From an uncultured Bacteroidales bacterium (GTDB lineage: Bacteria; Bacteroidota; Bacteroidia; Bacteroidales; UBA4417), in assembly GCA_903946925.1 (NCBI GenBank), contig CAJAXK010000225.1, positions 1-34,082 on the forward strand: 34,082 nucleotides of DNA, in the 5' to 3' direction. The notes beneath the pieces are model-generated. The model searched no databases. It was not told where the DNA came from and saw nothing but the letters and a program-made list of their open reading frames with translations. Positions 8,480 to 17,154 of this stretch are shown one piece after another. The stretch's first letter is position 1. Each line of letters starts with the position of its first letter. The translations under genes and the position numbers were made by a program.

Positions 8480-9050
8480 ATATTTCTAAAAAAGCTAAAT
8501 ATAATCTGTTCTCAAAAAACAAGTTGGCATTGACAATAAGGGATTTAGCCTTACCATTGATTTGTTTTTCTTGCTTATCCCAATTAGGTTTAGCCCGTAT
8601 GTTTTTGCTATTTTTTTGGCGAAGAGCACATAATCATCTATCACTTCTGAATTTTCCCACCCTCATCATAATGCTTCATCAGTATAACTAAGCTTGCTTT
8701 TATACCAAAACCTCCGCCAGGCCCTTGGTATTGCCAGAATAGGATTGTAGAGCGGTTCCGTCAATTTTTTTTGTGAAATCGCTACTAGCGAACGAATTGT
8801 CGATAACGCTGTTAACATTATTGTGGTGGATAAATATTTAATGCCCCCAAAGCCGCAAAAATCCTTTCGCATGGTGGAGTAACATTGAAAACATTTGCTA
8901 TATGAGCCATAATCATAAATTCCATAATTCAGAGGCAGCATGCTATGTAAGTTTTGCCGTAGTTGATTGGATTGATGTTTTTCAACAAATGAGTACAAGG
9001 ATATTTTCTTAAAGAGCCATAGCCGGCAAAACGCTGAACTGAATATGGAT
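8480..9050 (-). pseudogene. Probable decayed gene, broken into several minus-strand frames
   Basis: 8229-9268 has no intact gene. On the minus strand, coding-like segments follow one another in shifting frames. One 110-codon open frame (8666-8998) includes SLVAISQKKLTEPLYNPILA. Another frame gives NVNSVIDNSFASSDFTKK leading to GNTKGLAEVLV. A third gives GPGGGFGIKASLVILMKHYD. Around 8500-8640 there is ENSEVIDDYVLFAKKIAKTY. I do not recognise a family. The same-strand succession of short plausible peptides suggests a frameshifted relic, but chance open frames cannot be excluded. Confidence 0.3.
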
Positions 9051-9108
9051 ATTTATACCCACACGCCAGGATTCGCGCGTTAGGAGTAGGGAAAACCAAA
9101 AAACAAAG

Positions 9109-9148
9109 CCCTGCAGAAAGTTTTTTGGACTATTCCGCAGGGTTTTTT
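9109..9148. terminator. Hairpin terminator, probably bidirectional
   Basis: CCCTGC (9109-9114) pairs with GCAGGG (9137-9142), with an adjacent GAA/TTC pairing inside, and is followed on the plus strand by six T. On the minus strand the flank is also T-rich (GCTTTGTTTTTTGG). It is placed to end transcripts from the minus-strand T9SS protein gene. Confidence 0.6.
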
Positions 9149-9180
9149 AATAAGGCTTCTTGACCAGTACAACCCAGAGT

Positions 9181-9211
9181 AAAACCCTGAGATACTAGCA
9201 AGTAGGGTTTT
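9181..9211. terminator. AAAACCCT/AGGGTTTT hairpin after the T9SS protein gene
   Basis: A perfect 8-bp inverted repeat, AAAACCCT (9181-9188) and AGGGTTTT (9204-9211), with a 15-base loop. It lies 58 bases beyond the stop of the minus-strand gene ending at 9269. With the hairpin at 9109-9148 it makes a double terminator-like arrangement. Confidence 0.5.
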
Positions 9212-9268
9212 ATTGTACAAAAGCCACCAAACCTATTGCTTTTTCTGTTTTTCGCAAAAAAACTGATA

Positions 9269-12200
9269 TTAGTATTTTACAATCGTTAAGTTTTTTGGGT
9301 TTTTACCTCCATACCTGATTGTATATGCCCCCGCAGGAAGATCAGAAATAATAAGGCTCGAAGATTCCGATGAAAAGATTTCAGAACGTACAATCCTTCC
9401 AAGGTTATCAATTATAGAGTAAACAGTCCCAACCAATTCGCGACCCACAATAATGGAAACAACTTCAGTTGCCGGGTTTGGGAATACTTTTATACCGTTT
9501 GCGGCAATTTCTTCGTCCAAACCAACAGTTAAAACACTGATACATACAGAAGTATCAGAGCAATTGTTCTGTGTCACAATCACGGCATAAACCCCGTTCT
9601 GAGTAGGGGTATAACTTTGGGCAACGGCTCCATTTATAATGGCGTTGGTAGCGCAATTCATCCATTGATAACCAGCTCCGTTAGCCACAGCCGTAAGTGT
9701 AATGCCAACCTGGGTTACGCTTGTATTTACTGTAATTAATGAAACTGTTACCTCGAAACGCAATTGACTTTCGCAGCCCGAAACGGTTTGTGATGCAAAA
9801 TAATGTGTTCCGTTGGTTAATGCGGTGTTGGTAGGCAATGGGTTTCCGCTAGTCGCTGAAGCGTACCATAAAATCCCAGATCCTGTGGCACTTAAATTGG
9901 CTACTGCGCCTGAAGTACAAAATTCCTGCAATGAGGCAGCGGTTGGGGCTGGTGTTGAAACTACTGTAACCAAAACATCTAAGCGGTTGAGGCTTTCGCA
10001 ACCCGAAACCGACTGAGAGGCATAATAATGGTTCCCGTCAACTAATAAAGCACCAAAAAGCAATGGCGAGCCTCCTGTGGGAACATCATACCAAAGTATA
10101 TTTGATCCCACAGCTATCAAATCGCTCACGGTTGCACCTTCGCAAAAATTTTGAAAAATTCCTCCTGTGGGTGCCGGTGGAAGAGCGGTAACCGTAACCG
10201 TTACATCGAAACGGCCAAAACTTTCGCAACCCGATAGCGTTTGCGTGGCATAATAATGTGCCCCGCTTACCAATGCCGTTGAAGGCAAAAGAGGCGAGCC
10301 ACCTGTGGGCACATCGTACCATTGAATTGCTGTTCCATTCGCAACCAAACCCGCAACGGTTCCCTGAGCACAGAAATTTTGTGCCGAAGGCCCTGTAGGC
10401 GCCACTGTTGTAGTTACCACCACTGCCACATCAAGCCGCAAAGTGCTTTCAATACCGCCAATGGTTTGCGATGCATAATAATGGTTGTTGTCCACCAAAA
10501 GTGTAAAAGATGGTAACGGTGTGCCTCCGATTGGATTGGCGTACCATTTAATTTCGGTTCCGGTTGCTACCAGATTTGCCACGGTAGCTCCATAGCAAAA
10601 TGATTGTACCGAAGCACCAGTTGGCGGAGGCGTTGCAACCCCACTTTGTCCCGAAAGGGTAACCAAAAGCGAATCGCTCATTGTAATGTCTTGAACTGAA
10701 GTTGCTTTAGCCCAAACAGTTCCATCAACCTGTGCAGTAAGTAACCCGGCAGGATTGATACTTGCAGTCCCAGTAACCGCCACCACGCTCCAGGTTACAT
10801 TCTGGTTTGCCGTTGTCGGAAAAACGCTAGCAACCATTTGAAGTACTCCTTGATTTACAGTAATTACAGCAGGAACACCGCCTTGCGTTGCAACATCAAT
10901 GCCTACAAGCCCACCGATGGATACACCTTGTGCATAGCCTTTTTCTACCGAAGCCCTGGTTTCGGTCCAAATCCCTACACATTTATTCGGTCCATTATCT
11001 GCAAATCCATAACGGCCTTTCGGACTCCCTGCTCCCGCAGTTGTGGAACTTATTTCGACACTATTACCAGGCCAAACAAAATTTCCGTCACCATCAAGCC
11101 TGGTAGCTTTAATTTTATAATTATAATTATAGCTCATAAACATGGGTGTATCGTCAACCAAAGATAAACCTCCTTCCTGCGAATCCCTATTGTTGGATAT
11201 GGCATAAACAACCTTGCCCTGATCGGTAAGCTGCCTTGCCCCTGTTGATTTCAGGAATTTCTGCACATAAACACCGTATAAAGATTGGTTTGGGTCGCTA
11301 AATGTGCATACCGACCAAACATAAGGTGAACCTGGGGTTTGGTTGATATAGGTTGTGCCCTGATAACTGTCGCTGCCTCCAACACTTGTGTTAAAATTGG
11401 ATCCGTTAATACCCCAGGGGATGGTTCCGTTAGGGTTAATACGCTGCAGGAACGAATTAAAGCGAAACCCAGGACTGCTGTAATAACCGAAATAAGTAGT
11501 ATCGGCATCGGCCACTATGGAATAATACCTTGCCCCGCTGGTTGTTTGATTACAAATTTGCAAAGGCGCATACATTGCTGCACCGGTATTGCTGAATTTC
11601 TGGGCGTACAAAGTGGTTGAAATACCAGAACCTGATTTTTGATAAACCATGGTGAAAGCACCGTTCGAATTGGCAACTATTTGTCCGCGTGTGGTTTTGC
11701 TTGTGCCAACCATTACAGTAACCGGTGTAGCGAAAACGGTTGCCCCAGCAGCACTTATTTTTTGTATTTTCAAAGTATTGCTTGCCTCATCGTTCCAGGT
11801 TACGGCCACTTCGCCAGTTGACAAGGTAGCCGGATAGGGCGCTAACCCAGTTCCAATAATTACCCCGGTTGGGTTCCATAATTGCGCACCGGTTTGTGAT
11901 ATTTTGTAAACGGCGGCTGTATATGAACTGCCCGTCCTTTGATCTTGGTAAGCAACTATGAGGTTATTGTCCTGATCAATGCAAACATTGAAAACAAAGG
12001 TTGCAGATCCCGAAACCTGGTTGCCGACCAAAACCCCATCAGGCCCTAAAAGTTTGTATCCGTTTGCATCAAAAAGCTGGGCATGCATTTCGTAAACGCT
12101 GCCATTTTGATGGTAAAACGCAACCCAGGTTTTACCATCGGTGGTGGAAACCGTTTCCATATCGGCAACCGACAGGCTCGCTATTTCCTCGTTTATTGAG

Positions 12201-12370
12201 GTGTTCGTATTCCATTGGGCTAAAAGGAAATAAGGGGAAAATGCAAAATATAATAATGCAAGAAAAGTGGTAAGGTGCTTTAAAAAACCACTTTCTAATA
12301 GCTTTTGCCAATTTTGGGTAGTCATAGGTTTTTTTTCAAAACCGCGGATTTGAGGTAAATTTGTTTTCAT
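9269..12370 (-). CDS. Large secreted repeat protein with type IX secretion sorting domain
   Basis: A 1033-residue extracellular protein. A hydrophobic export segment lies at about 32-51 (LTTFLALLYFAFSPYFLLAQ); Met16 (start at 12325) would give a more usual signal peptide. Residues 55-490 are rich in short beta motifs such as FVFNVCIDQDNNLIVAYQD, suggesting a propeller-like region. A bacterial Ig-like (BIG2) domain (about 497-575) is followed by four tandem 75-residue units (about 586-878), each with FC...(A/V)xL.A.G..I.WY......G.PL and HY(Y/F)A(S/T)Q. Another Ig-like domain and a C-terminal T9SS type A sorting domain (about 955-1033, VFPNPATEVV...LPAGAYTIRY) follow. The protein should be exported by the T9SS and anchored or released. 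Ligand unknown. Confidence 0.9.
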   Translation of the reverse strand: MKTNLPQIRGFEKKPMTTQNWQKLLESGFLKHLTTFLALLYFAFSPYFLLAQWNTNTSINEEIASLSVADMETVSTTDGKTWVAFYHQNGSVYEMHAQLFDANGYKLLGPDGVLVGNQVSGSATFVFNVCIDQDNNLIVAYQDQRTGSSYTAAVYKISQTGAQLWNPTGVIIGTGLAPYPATLSTGEVAVTWNDEASNTLKIQKISAAGATVFATPVTVMVGTSKTTRGQIVANSNGAFTMVYQKSGSGISTTLYAQKFSNTGAAMYAPLQICNQTTSGARYYSIVADADTTYFGYYSSPGFRFNSFLQRINPNGTIPWGINGSNFNTSVGGSDSYQGTTYINQTPGSPYVWSVCTFSDPNQSLYGVYVQKFLKSTGARQLTDQGKVVYAISNNRDSQEGGLSLVDDTPMFMSYNYNYKIKATRLDGDGNFVWPGNSVEISSTTAGAGSPKGRYGFADNGPNKCVGIWTETRASVEKGYAQGVSIGGLVGIDVATQGGVPAVITVNQGVLQMVASVFPTTANQNVTWSVVAVTGTASINPAGLLTAQVDGTVWAKATSVQDITMSDSLLVTLSGQSGVATPPPTGASVQSFCYGATVANLVATGTEIKWYANPIGGTPLPSFTLLVDNNHYYASQTIGGIESTLRLDVAVVVTTTVAPTGPSAQNFCAQGTVAGLVANGTAIQWYDVPTGGSPLLPSTALVSGAHYYATQTLSGCESFGRFDVTVTVTALPPAPTGGIFQNFCEGATVSDLIAVGSNILWYDVPTGGSPLLFGALLVDGNHYYASQSVSGCESLNRLDVLVTVVSTPAPTAASLQEFCTSGAVANLSATGSGILWYASATSGNPLPTNTALTNGTHYFASQTVSGCESQLRFEVTVSLITVNTSVTQVGITLTAVANGAGYQWMNCATNAIINGAVAQSYTPTQNGVYAVIVTQNNCSDTSVCISVLTVGLDEEIAANGIKVFPNPATEVVSIIVGRELVGTVYSIIDNLGRIVRSEIFSSESSSLIISDLPAGAYTIRYGGKNPKNLTIVKY
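9735..10612 (-). repeat. Four tandem ~225-bp coding repeats
   Basis: They encode four consecutive 75-residue units of the T9SS protein. Units 2 and 3 are closest, sharing WYDVPTGGSPLL, and units 2-4 share SGCES. Unit 1 differs, with GGIES in place of the cysteine-containing motif. Such internal duplication is prone to copy-number change by recombination. Confidence 0.8.
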
Positions 12371-12434
12371 TCTATTGGATTTAAAGATCAGGGTTTATGG
12401 TTCCAACTATTTGTTTTTATGCCTCCCAATGAAG

Positions 12435-12442
12435 CAAATATA
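12435..12442 (-). promoter_or_regulatory. -7 box (TATATTTG) of the T9SS protein gene
   Basis: A perfect TAnnTTTG box on the minus strand about 65 bases upstream of the first ATG at 12370, followed by GC as in many Bacteroidota promoters. No convincing -33 TTG is seen at the expected spacing. Confidence 0.35.
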
Positions 12443-12681
12443 AATAATTGGTAAATTTACATATTTGAGTGTACAAAGCACGGTTTACTGATATGGATAA
12501 ATAAAATAATCTTCAATTTTAAGTTTAATTCAGATATTCGATTTTCAACGCTTTGTATGGGTTGAATTGTTACCAAATTTTTATTCTTCACAACTTATCC
12601 TAAAGCTTTGTAACTTTAAAGCCTCAAAAGGCGATGACAATCAAAAAATCAAATTCAAAACTAATTTTTAAAACATTCAAT

Positions 12682-12990
12682 ATGAATATCTTGAACAAAA
12701 ACACAAAGGCAATACTGTTTGTTTTGCTTTTCGTAGGCATAGCAATGCTCACGGGTTGTTCCAATAAGGAAGTAGTAACACCATGTTTAACAGGTCATAC
12801 CTATGGTTTCCTCGGTGGCCTGCTGCATGGGTTTATCGCGCCTTTCGATTTGATTGCCATGTTGTTCCGCAACGATGTTACGGTTTATGCGCAAAACAAC
12901 AATGGTGTGTGGTATGCCTTTGGCTTCTTGGTTGGTAGTGGAGGCTGGGGGTTTTTAGGCGGCAAAGGCTCGTCGAGGAAAAGGGGGTAA
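12682..12990 (+). CDS. Small predicted lipoprotein, glycine-rich, unknown function
   Basis: I place the start at the internal ATG 12682, because it begins a classic lipoprotein signal: basic N-region, hydrophobic core ILFVLLFVGIAML, lipobox LTGC with Cys26. An in-frame ATG at 12634 would add 16 residues before it. The mature part of about 77 residues has GHTYGFLGGLLHGFIAPFDL, then VYAQNNNGVWYAFGFLVG and a glycine-rich end (GGWGFLGGKG) closed by basic residues. Two short hydrophobic glycine-rich segments could associate with membrane. It resembles an unnamed family of tiny proteins seen in many Bacteroidota. It is the only plus-strand gene between 292 and 17154, with no clear partner. Confidence 0.7.
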   Translation: MNILNKNTKAILFVLLFVGIAMLTGCSNKEVVTPCLTGHTYGFLGGLLHGFIAPFDLIAMLFRNDVTVYAQNNNGVWYAFGFLVGSGGWGFLGGKGSSRKRG

Positions 12991-13036
12991 GGATTTCGGA
13001 TTTCGGATTGGGGATTTCGGGTTGCGGATTTCGGGC
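12991..13036. repeat. GGATTTCGG minisatellite
   Basis: Four imperfect units (GGATTTCGGATTTCGG, GGATTTCGGG, GGATTTCGGGC) start right after the stop codon of the small lipoprotein gene and precede the stop of the convergent murF-alr gene. The reverse complement of the same motif lies at 20640-20668. Confidence 0.7.
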
Positions 13037-13075
13037 AGCCTAAAGTTGCACTTACATGCTTTTTCGGTTGCCCTA

Positions 13076-15565
13076 TTATTCCTGAAAATAAACACGCTTT
13101 ACCCTTTGCGAGATACCGGTTAGGATTTCGTAAGGGATGGAACCCATTTCGCGGGCTAATTGTGCAATTGGTAAATCCTTGCCAAAAATCAGCACTTCAT
13201 CGCCTTCGCGAACATTTATACCTGTTATATCTATCATGGTCATATCCATACAAATATTGCCAACTATTTGAACCAAAGAGCCTTTCACCATTAAGTGCCC
13301 GATGCCGTTGCTCAAAGCCCGGCTCAATCCGTCGGCATAGCCGATTGGCACAATGGCTATTGTGGATTCCTCTTCTGCGGTATGGCGTCTGTTGTAACCT
13401 ACTGTTTCGTTGGGGCCTATGTGTTTTATCTGCGAAATTATCGAACGCAGTGTGCTTACATTTTGGAGTTTTTCCTGCTCTTCGGGAATAGGTGCAATGC
13501 CATACAATCCAATGCCAAGCCTAACCATGTCGAAGCGGGCTTCGGGGAAGCGAGTGATGGCTGCCGTATTGGCAATATGCCGAAAAACAGGATAATCAAA
13601 TGCATAACAAATCTGCTCCGAAACCATACGGAACAAGCTGATTTGATGCCGTGTAAAATCATCGCCTTCGGCATTGTCGGAAGAGGCAAGGTGCGAGAAT
13701 ATGGATTTCACCCTGATATGCGTCCTGCCTTTCAATTGGTTTATCAGCTCGTCAACTTCCGATGGGTCGAAACCAAGCCGGTGCATACCAGTATCAATTT
13801 TAATATGTATCCCAACCGCTGGCGCTGTTGGCGACAAGTGCAAAATGGCAGCTTCAAGCATTTTCAAAATCCTGAAACTATATATTTCAGGTTCGAGTTG
13901 GTATTTTAACATGGTGTCGAAACTCTCCTCGTCAGGGTTCATTACCATGATTGGCAATTTTATCCCGGCTTTGCGTAGTTCAACACCTTCGTCGGAATAC
14001 GCCACTGTGAGATAATCGACCTGATGGAACTGAAGCAGGTTTGCAATTTCGAAACTGCCGCTTCCATACGAAAAGGCTTTTACCATAGCCATCACCTTGG
14101 TTCCTGGATCCAATTTGGAACGGTAATAATTCAGGTTGTGAACCAATGCGTTGAGGTCAATTTCGAGAACGGTTTCGTGGGTTTTTTGCTGTAATGCCTC
14201 GGTAATGCGTTCGAAACCAAATATCCGCGCACCTTTCAACAAAATGCTTTCGTTAGCGAACGAAGTGAGGGAGTATGAATCAAGAAATTCTTCGGTGGTG
14301 TTGAAAAATTCCTTTTCAATTTTTATCAATGATGCCTGCCTGCTTATGCCTTTCCCAATCCCGATCAGGCGGTCAATTTGTTTCAGGCTTAGCAAATCGC
14401 CGACTTCCTGGTACAGATGCGTGTCACTTCGCCCACTTTGCAAAATATCCGAAAGGATAACGGTTTTTTTGCGGTGTTGCTTTTGCTGGTTCAGGAAATC
14501 GAGGGCAATGGAAAGCGAATCTATATCGTTGCTGTAACTATCGTTGATGAGCGTGCTGTTGTTAATCCCGGCTTTCATTTCGAGCCGCATTGCCAATGGC
14601 TGCAAGGTGCGCATCTTCCTGGCTATCAACACTTGGCTATAACCCATAAGTAGCAAGGTTGCCCAGCAATGGATGGCATTCTCAATCGAAGCCTCATCCG
14701 TAAAAGGTATTTCGAGGCTTATTTCTGAGCTTTTAAAGATGCCGTTGAGTTGGGTAAAATGCCCTTCGGGATGTATGGAAACTATCTGAAGGTCGGCTTT
14801 TGTTTTGCGGCTCCAGGTAAACGTTTCGATGTTGTGCAAAAGGCCGGTTTTGATAATCCCTTCCTGCAATTCTTTTTGGTCAATGCAGTAAACAAGGGTT
14901 TTTACCTTGGTGAAAAGTTTAAGTTTTTCGCCAGCTTTTTGTATGCGGTTAATAAAATTCTCGTCGTGGGCATGGCCAATATTTGTAAAAATACCGATGG
15001 TAGGCTGTATGATAGGTTGAAGGTGGTCCATTTCGTCCTGCTCCGAAATGCCTGCCTCAAAAATGGCAAGCTCGTGGTTATCGCGCATTTGCCAAACCGA
15101 TAAAGGGACACCGATTTGCGAGTTGAAACTTTTTGGGCTGCGGACAATGTTCTTGCTCTCGTTAAGCAACTGGAAAAGCCACTCTTTCACAATGGTTTTG
15201 CCATTGCTTCCTGTTATGCCAATAACCGGGATATTAAACTGCTTACGGTGGGCGGCTGCCAAAGCCTGTAATGCAAAAAGGCTGTTTTTTACCTTAATTA
15301 TATTTGCATTGTAAAGCAGCAGGAGGTTGTTCGGTTCGTTTTCGACCACAAAATTCCTGACACCTTTTTCGTAAAGTTCCTCAATATATTTATGGCCATT
15401 GTTGCGTTTGCTACTGAGGGCAAAAAACAGGCTTCCTTCGGGGGCCAGCAAACGGCGGCTATCAATAACCAATTCGCTTACAAGGGGGTTTGTACCGCTT
15501 TCCTGTATAAGTTCACCCCTCACAATTTGGGTAATTTCTTTAATGGAATACTCTGATTTACTCAT
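13076..15565 (-). CDS. murF-alr: Bifunctional UDP-MurNAc-tripeptide:D-Ala-D-Ala ligase / alanine racemase
   Basis: An 829-residue fusion, the usual arrangement in Bacteroidota. The N-terminal part (about 1-455) is MurF: the ATP loop GITGSNGKT (116-124), SFNSQIGVPLSVW (146-158), NIGHAHDENF and NDSYSNDIDSL (340-350). It adds D-Ala-D-Ala to UDP-MurNAc-tripeptide. The C-terminal part (about 463-829) is a PLP-dependent alanine racemase that makes D-Ala. The PLP lysine is predicted at Lys495 in MAMVKAFSYGSG, and TVGYNRR carries the expected second catalytic tyrosine. Both steps feed peptidoglycan precursor synthesis in the cytoplasm. The usual racemase motif KADAYGHG is here KAFSYGSG, as in other fused forms. 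It is transcribed alone. Confidence 0.95.
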   Translation of the reverse strand: MSKSEYSIKEITQIVRGELIQESGTNPLVSELVIDSRRLLAPEGSLFFALSSKRNNGHKYIEELYEKGVRNFVVENEPNNLLLLYNANIIKVKNSLFALQALAAAHRKQFNIPVIGITGSNGKTIVKEWLFQLLNESKNIVRSPKSFNSQIGVPLSVWQMRDNHELAIFEAGISEQDEMDHLQPIIQPTIGIFTNIGHAHDENFINRIQKAGEKLKLFTKVKTLVYCIDQKELQEGIIKTGLLHNIETFTWSRKTKADLQIVSIHPEGHFTQLNGIFKSSEISLEIPFTDEASIENAIHCWATLLLMGYSQVLIARKMRTLQPLAMRLEMKAGINNSTLINDSYSNDIDSLSIALDFLNQQKQHRKKTVILSDILQSGRSDTHLYQEVGDLLSLKQIDRLIGIGKGISRQASLIKIEKEFFNTTEEFLDSYSLTSFANESILLKGARIFGFERITEALQQKTHETVLEIDLNALVHNLNYYRSKLDPGTKVMAMVKAFSYGSGSFEIANLLQFHQVDYLTVAYSDEGVELRKAGIKLPIMVMNPDEESFDTMLKYQLEPEIYSFRILKMLEAAILHLSPTAPAVGIHIKIDTGMHRLGFDPSEVDELINQLKGRTHIRVKSIFSHLASSDNAEGDDFTRHQISLFRMVSEQICYAFDYPVFRHIANTAAITRFPEARFDMVRLGIGLYGIAPIPEEQEKLQNVSTLRSIISQIKHIGPNETVGYNRRHTAEEESTIAIVPIGYADGLSRALSNGIGHLMVKGSLVQIVGNICMDMTMIDITGINVREGDEVLIFGKDLPIAQLAREMGSIPYEILTGISQRVKRVYFQE

Positions 15566-15861
15566 ATTTAAGGATGATAGTTGGTTTGTTGGTTCAATTT
15601 TGGTAGGTGATTTTAAATTTTGAAAAGTTTAAGCAAAAAGGAGAAGTTATGCTGAAAACTATTTTAGCCAAAAAAAATTGCATAGTGAGAATATATTAAC
15701 ATTCTTCAACGTTGTTTCGTGTGGTTATTTTGTAAACGAATTATTTAACATTTAGCTTTTACTTCCGGATTCCGGTTTCGGCTATCAAAATAATTAACAG
15801 GATGGTCAATCGGGATAGGGATTTTAAAGAACATATTTTTGGTTTTGCGCCAAAAATCGTA

Positions 15862-16935
15862 TCAATACTCCTTTTCCTTTTTACTAAAACCTAAAGGGTT
15901 TTTGTTCAGTTCGGCCCATTGCATACGGTTTTTGAATATTTCGCAGGCTAAATACATGGCAGCGCGCATCGAGTCGGCAGAAGCTTGGTCTTTTCCGGCA
16001 ATATCGTAAGCCGTTCCATGAGCAGGCGATGTGCGCACATAAGGCAATCCGGCAGTAAAATTCACACCGTTTTCAAAATTCAGGGTTTTAAATGGGATAA
16101 GCCCTTGGTCGTGGTACATGGCCAAAACGGCATCAAACTGTTTGTAGCCCGACGAAGCAAAGAAACCATCGGCAGGATATGGGCCAAATACTAGTTGTCC
16201 CTTTTGCTGGGCCGCCTTTATTGCCGGTAGTATAACTTCCTTTTCCTGGTTTCCGATAAGCCCGTCATCGCCGGCATGAGGGTTTAGGCCCAAAATGGCA
16301 ATACGTGGTTTACGTATATCGAAATCCTTGCGCAACGAATCTTCGAGTATGCGTATCTTATCCAAAATCAAGGTAGTAGTAATGGCTTTTGCAACCTGGT
16401 CGAGTGGGATGTGTTCGGTAATAACGCCAATCCGCACATTTTCGCCAACCATAAGCATAAGGTACGAGCTTACCCCGAATTTTTCGGCCAAGTAACCGGT
16501 ATGGCCACTAAATGGTTGTTGCATGGATTCCTGTACGTTGTGTTTGTTCACAGGTGCGGTAACCATAACATCAATATGCCCTTTTTTCAAATCCTCAACC
16601 GCAGCATTTATCGACAATAAAGCCATTTCGCCCGCAGCAACTGTTGATTCGCCTATTTCAATTTTGACTTCTTTATCCGAAAGGTTCACAAGGTTTGCCT
16701 TTTTGGGCGAAGCCTGATCGGCAGTACGGATAATATTGAAACTAAAATCGGGGATATTCAGCATTTTGCGGTGATACGAAGCCGCTTTTGAAGTGCCGTA
16801 AACTATAGGGACAAATAGTTCGGTTATACGTTGGTCGAGGCAGGCCTTTATGATTACTTCATAGCTAATGCTGTTAATATCGCCATGTGTAATGCCCACA
16901 GCAATACGGTTTTCGTTTTCTGAAGTTCGGATCAT
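15862..16935 (-). CDS. pdxA: 4-hydroxythreonine-4-phosphate dehydrogenase
   Basis: A 357-residue NAD-dependent enzyme of the DXP-dependent pyridoxal 5'-phosphate pathway. It oxidises 4-hydroxythreonine-4-phosphate to a product that decarboxylates to 3-amino-1-hydroxyacetone phosphate. PdxA landmarks are all visible: TAPVNK (126-131), SGHTGYLA (143-150, metal His), LNPHAGDDG (217-225), YHDQGLIPFK (274-283) and RTSPAHGTA (301-309). Length is slightly above the E. coli enzyme (329). It is separated from murF-alr by about 300 bp, so probably not one operon, although its product PLP is the cofactor of the racemase domain downstream. Confidence 0.95.
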   Translation of the reverse strand: MIRTSENENRIAVGITHGDINSISYEVIIKACLDQRITELFVPIVYGTSKAASYHRKMLNIPDFSFNIIRTADQASPKKANLVNLSDKEVKIEIGESTVAAGEMALLSINAAVEDLKKGHIDVMVTAPVNKHNVQESMQQPFSGHTGYLAEKFGVSSYLMLMVGENVRIGVITEHIPLDQVAKAITTTLILDKIRILEDSLRKDFDIRKPRIAILGLNPHAGDDGLIGNQEKEVILPAIKAAQQKGQLVFGPYPADGFFASSGYKQFDAVLAMYHDQGLIPFKTLNFENGVNFTAGLPYVRTSPAHGTAYDIAGKDQASADSMRAAMYLACEIFKNRMQWAELNKNPLGFSKKEKEY

Positions 16936-16961
16936 GCTATTGTTGGTTATTTCCTTAGCCG

Positions 16962-16969
16962 CAAAGATA
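16962..16969 (-). promoter_or_regulatory. -7 box (TATCTTTG) of pdxA
   Basis: A perfect TAnnTTTG box on the minus strand, followed by CGG, 26 bases upstream of the pdxA ATG. Transcription would start about 20 bases before the start codon. No clear -33 element is seen. Confidence 0.45.
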
Positions 16970-17154
16970 AGCTTTTGCCATTACTGTTCGGTTTTATACA
17001 ACAAATTGTTACTTTTGTTCAATAGTTTCCACACTAAGTGGTATGGGATTTCTGATTTTAATTTACAAATCATTCAATTCCCGCTACTATCTCACCTCTC
17101 ACTAAACCCAACTCATTATTCAACACTTCCCCCCATTTCCAACCCAAACCCACA

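Noticed and set aside
8666-8998. Intact 110-residue protein gene on the minus strand
   Set aside because: The frame lacks recognisable features, and neighbouring frames on the same strand look equally protein-like, so a decayed gene or chance is more likely.
13295-13909. 204-codon plus-strand open frame inside murF-alr
   Set aside because: It is antisense to the racemase domain and shows no conserved motif.
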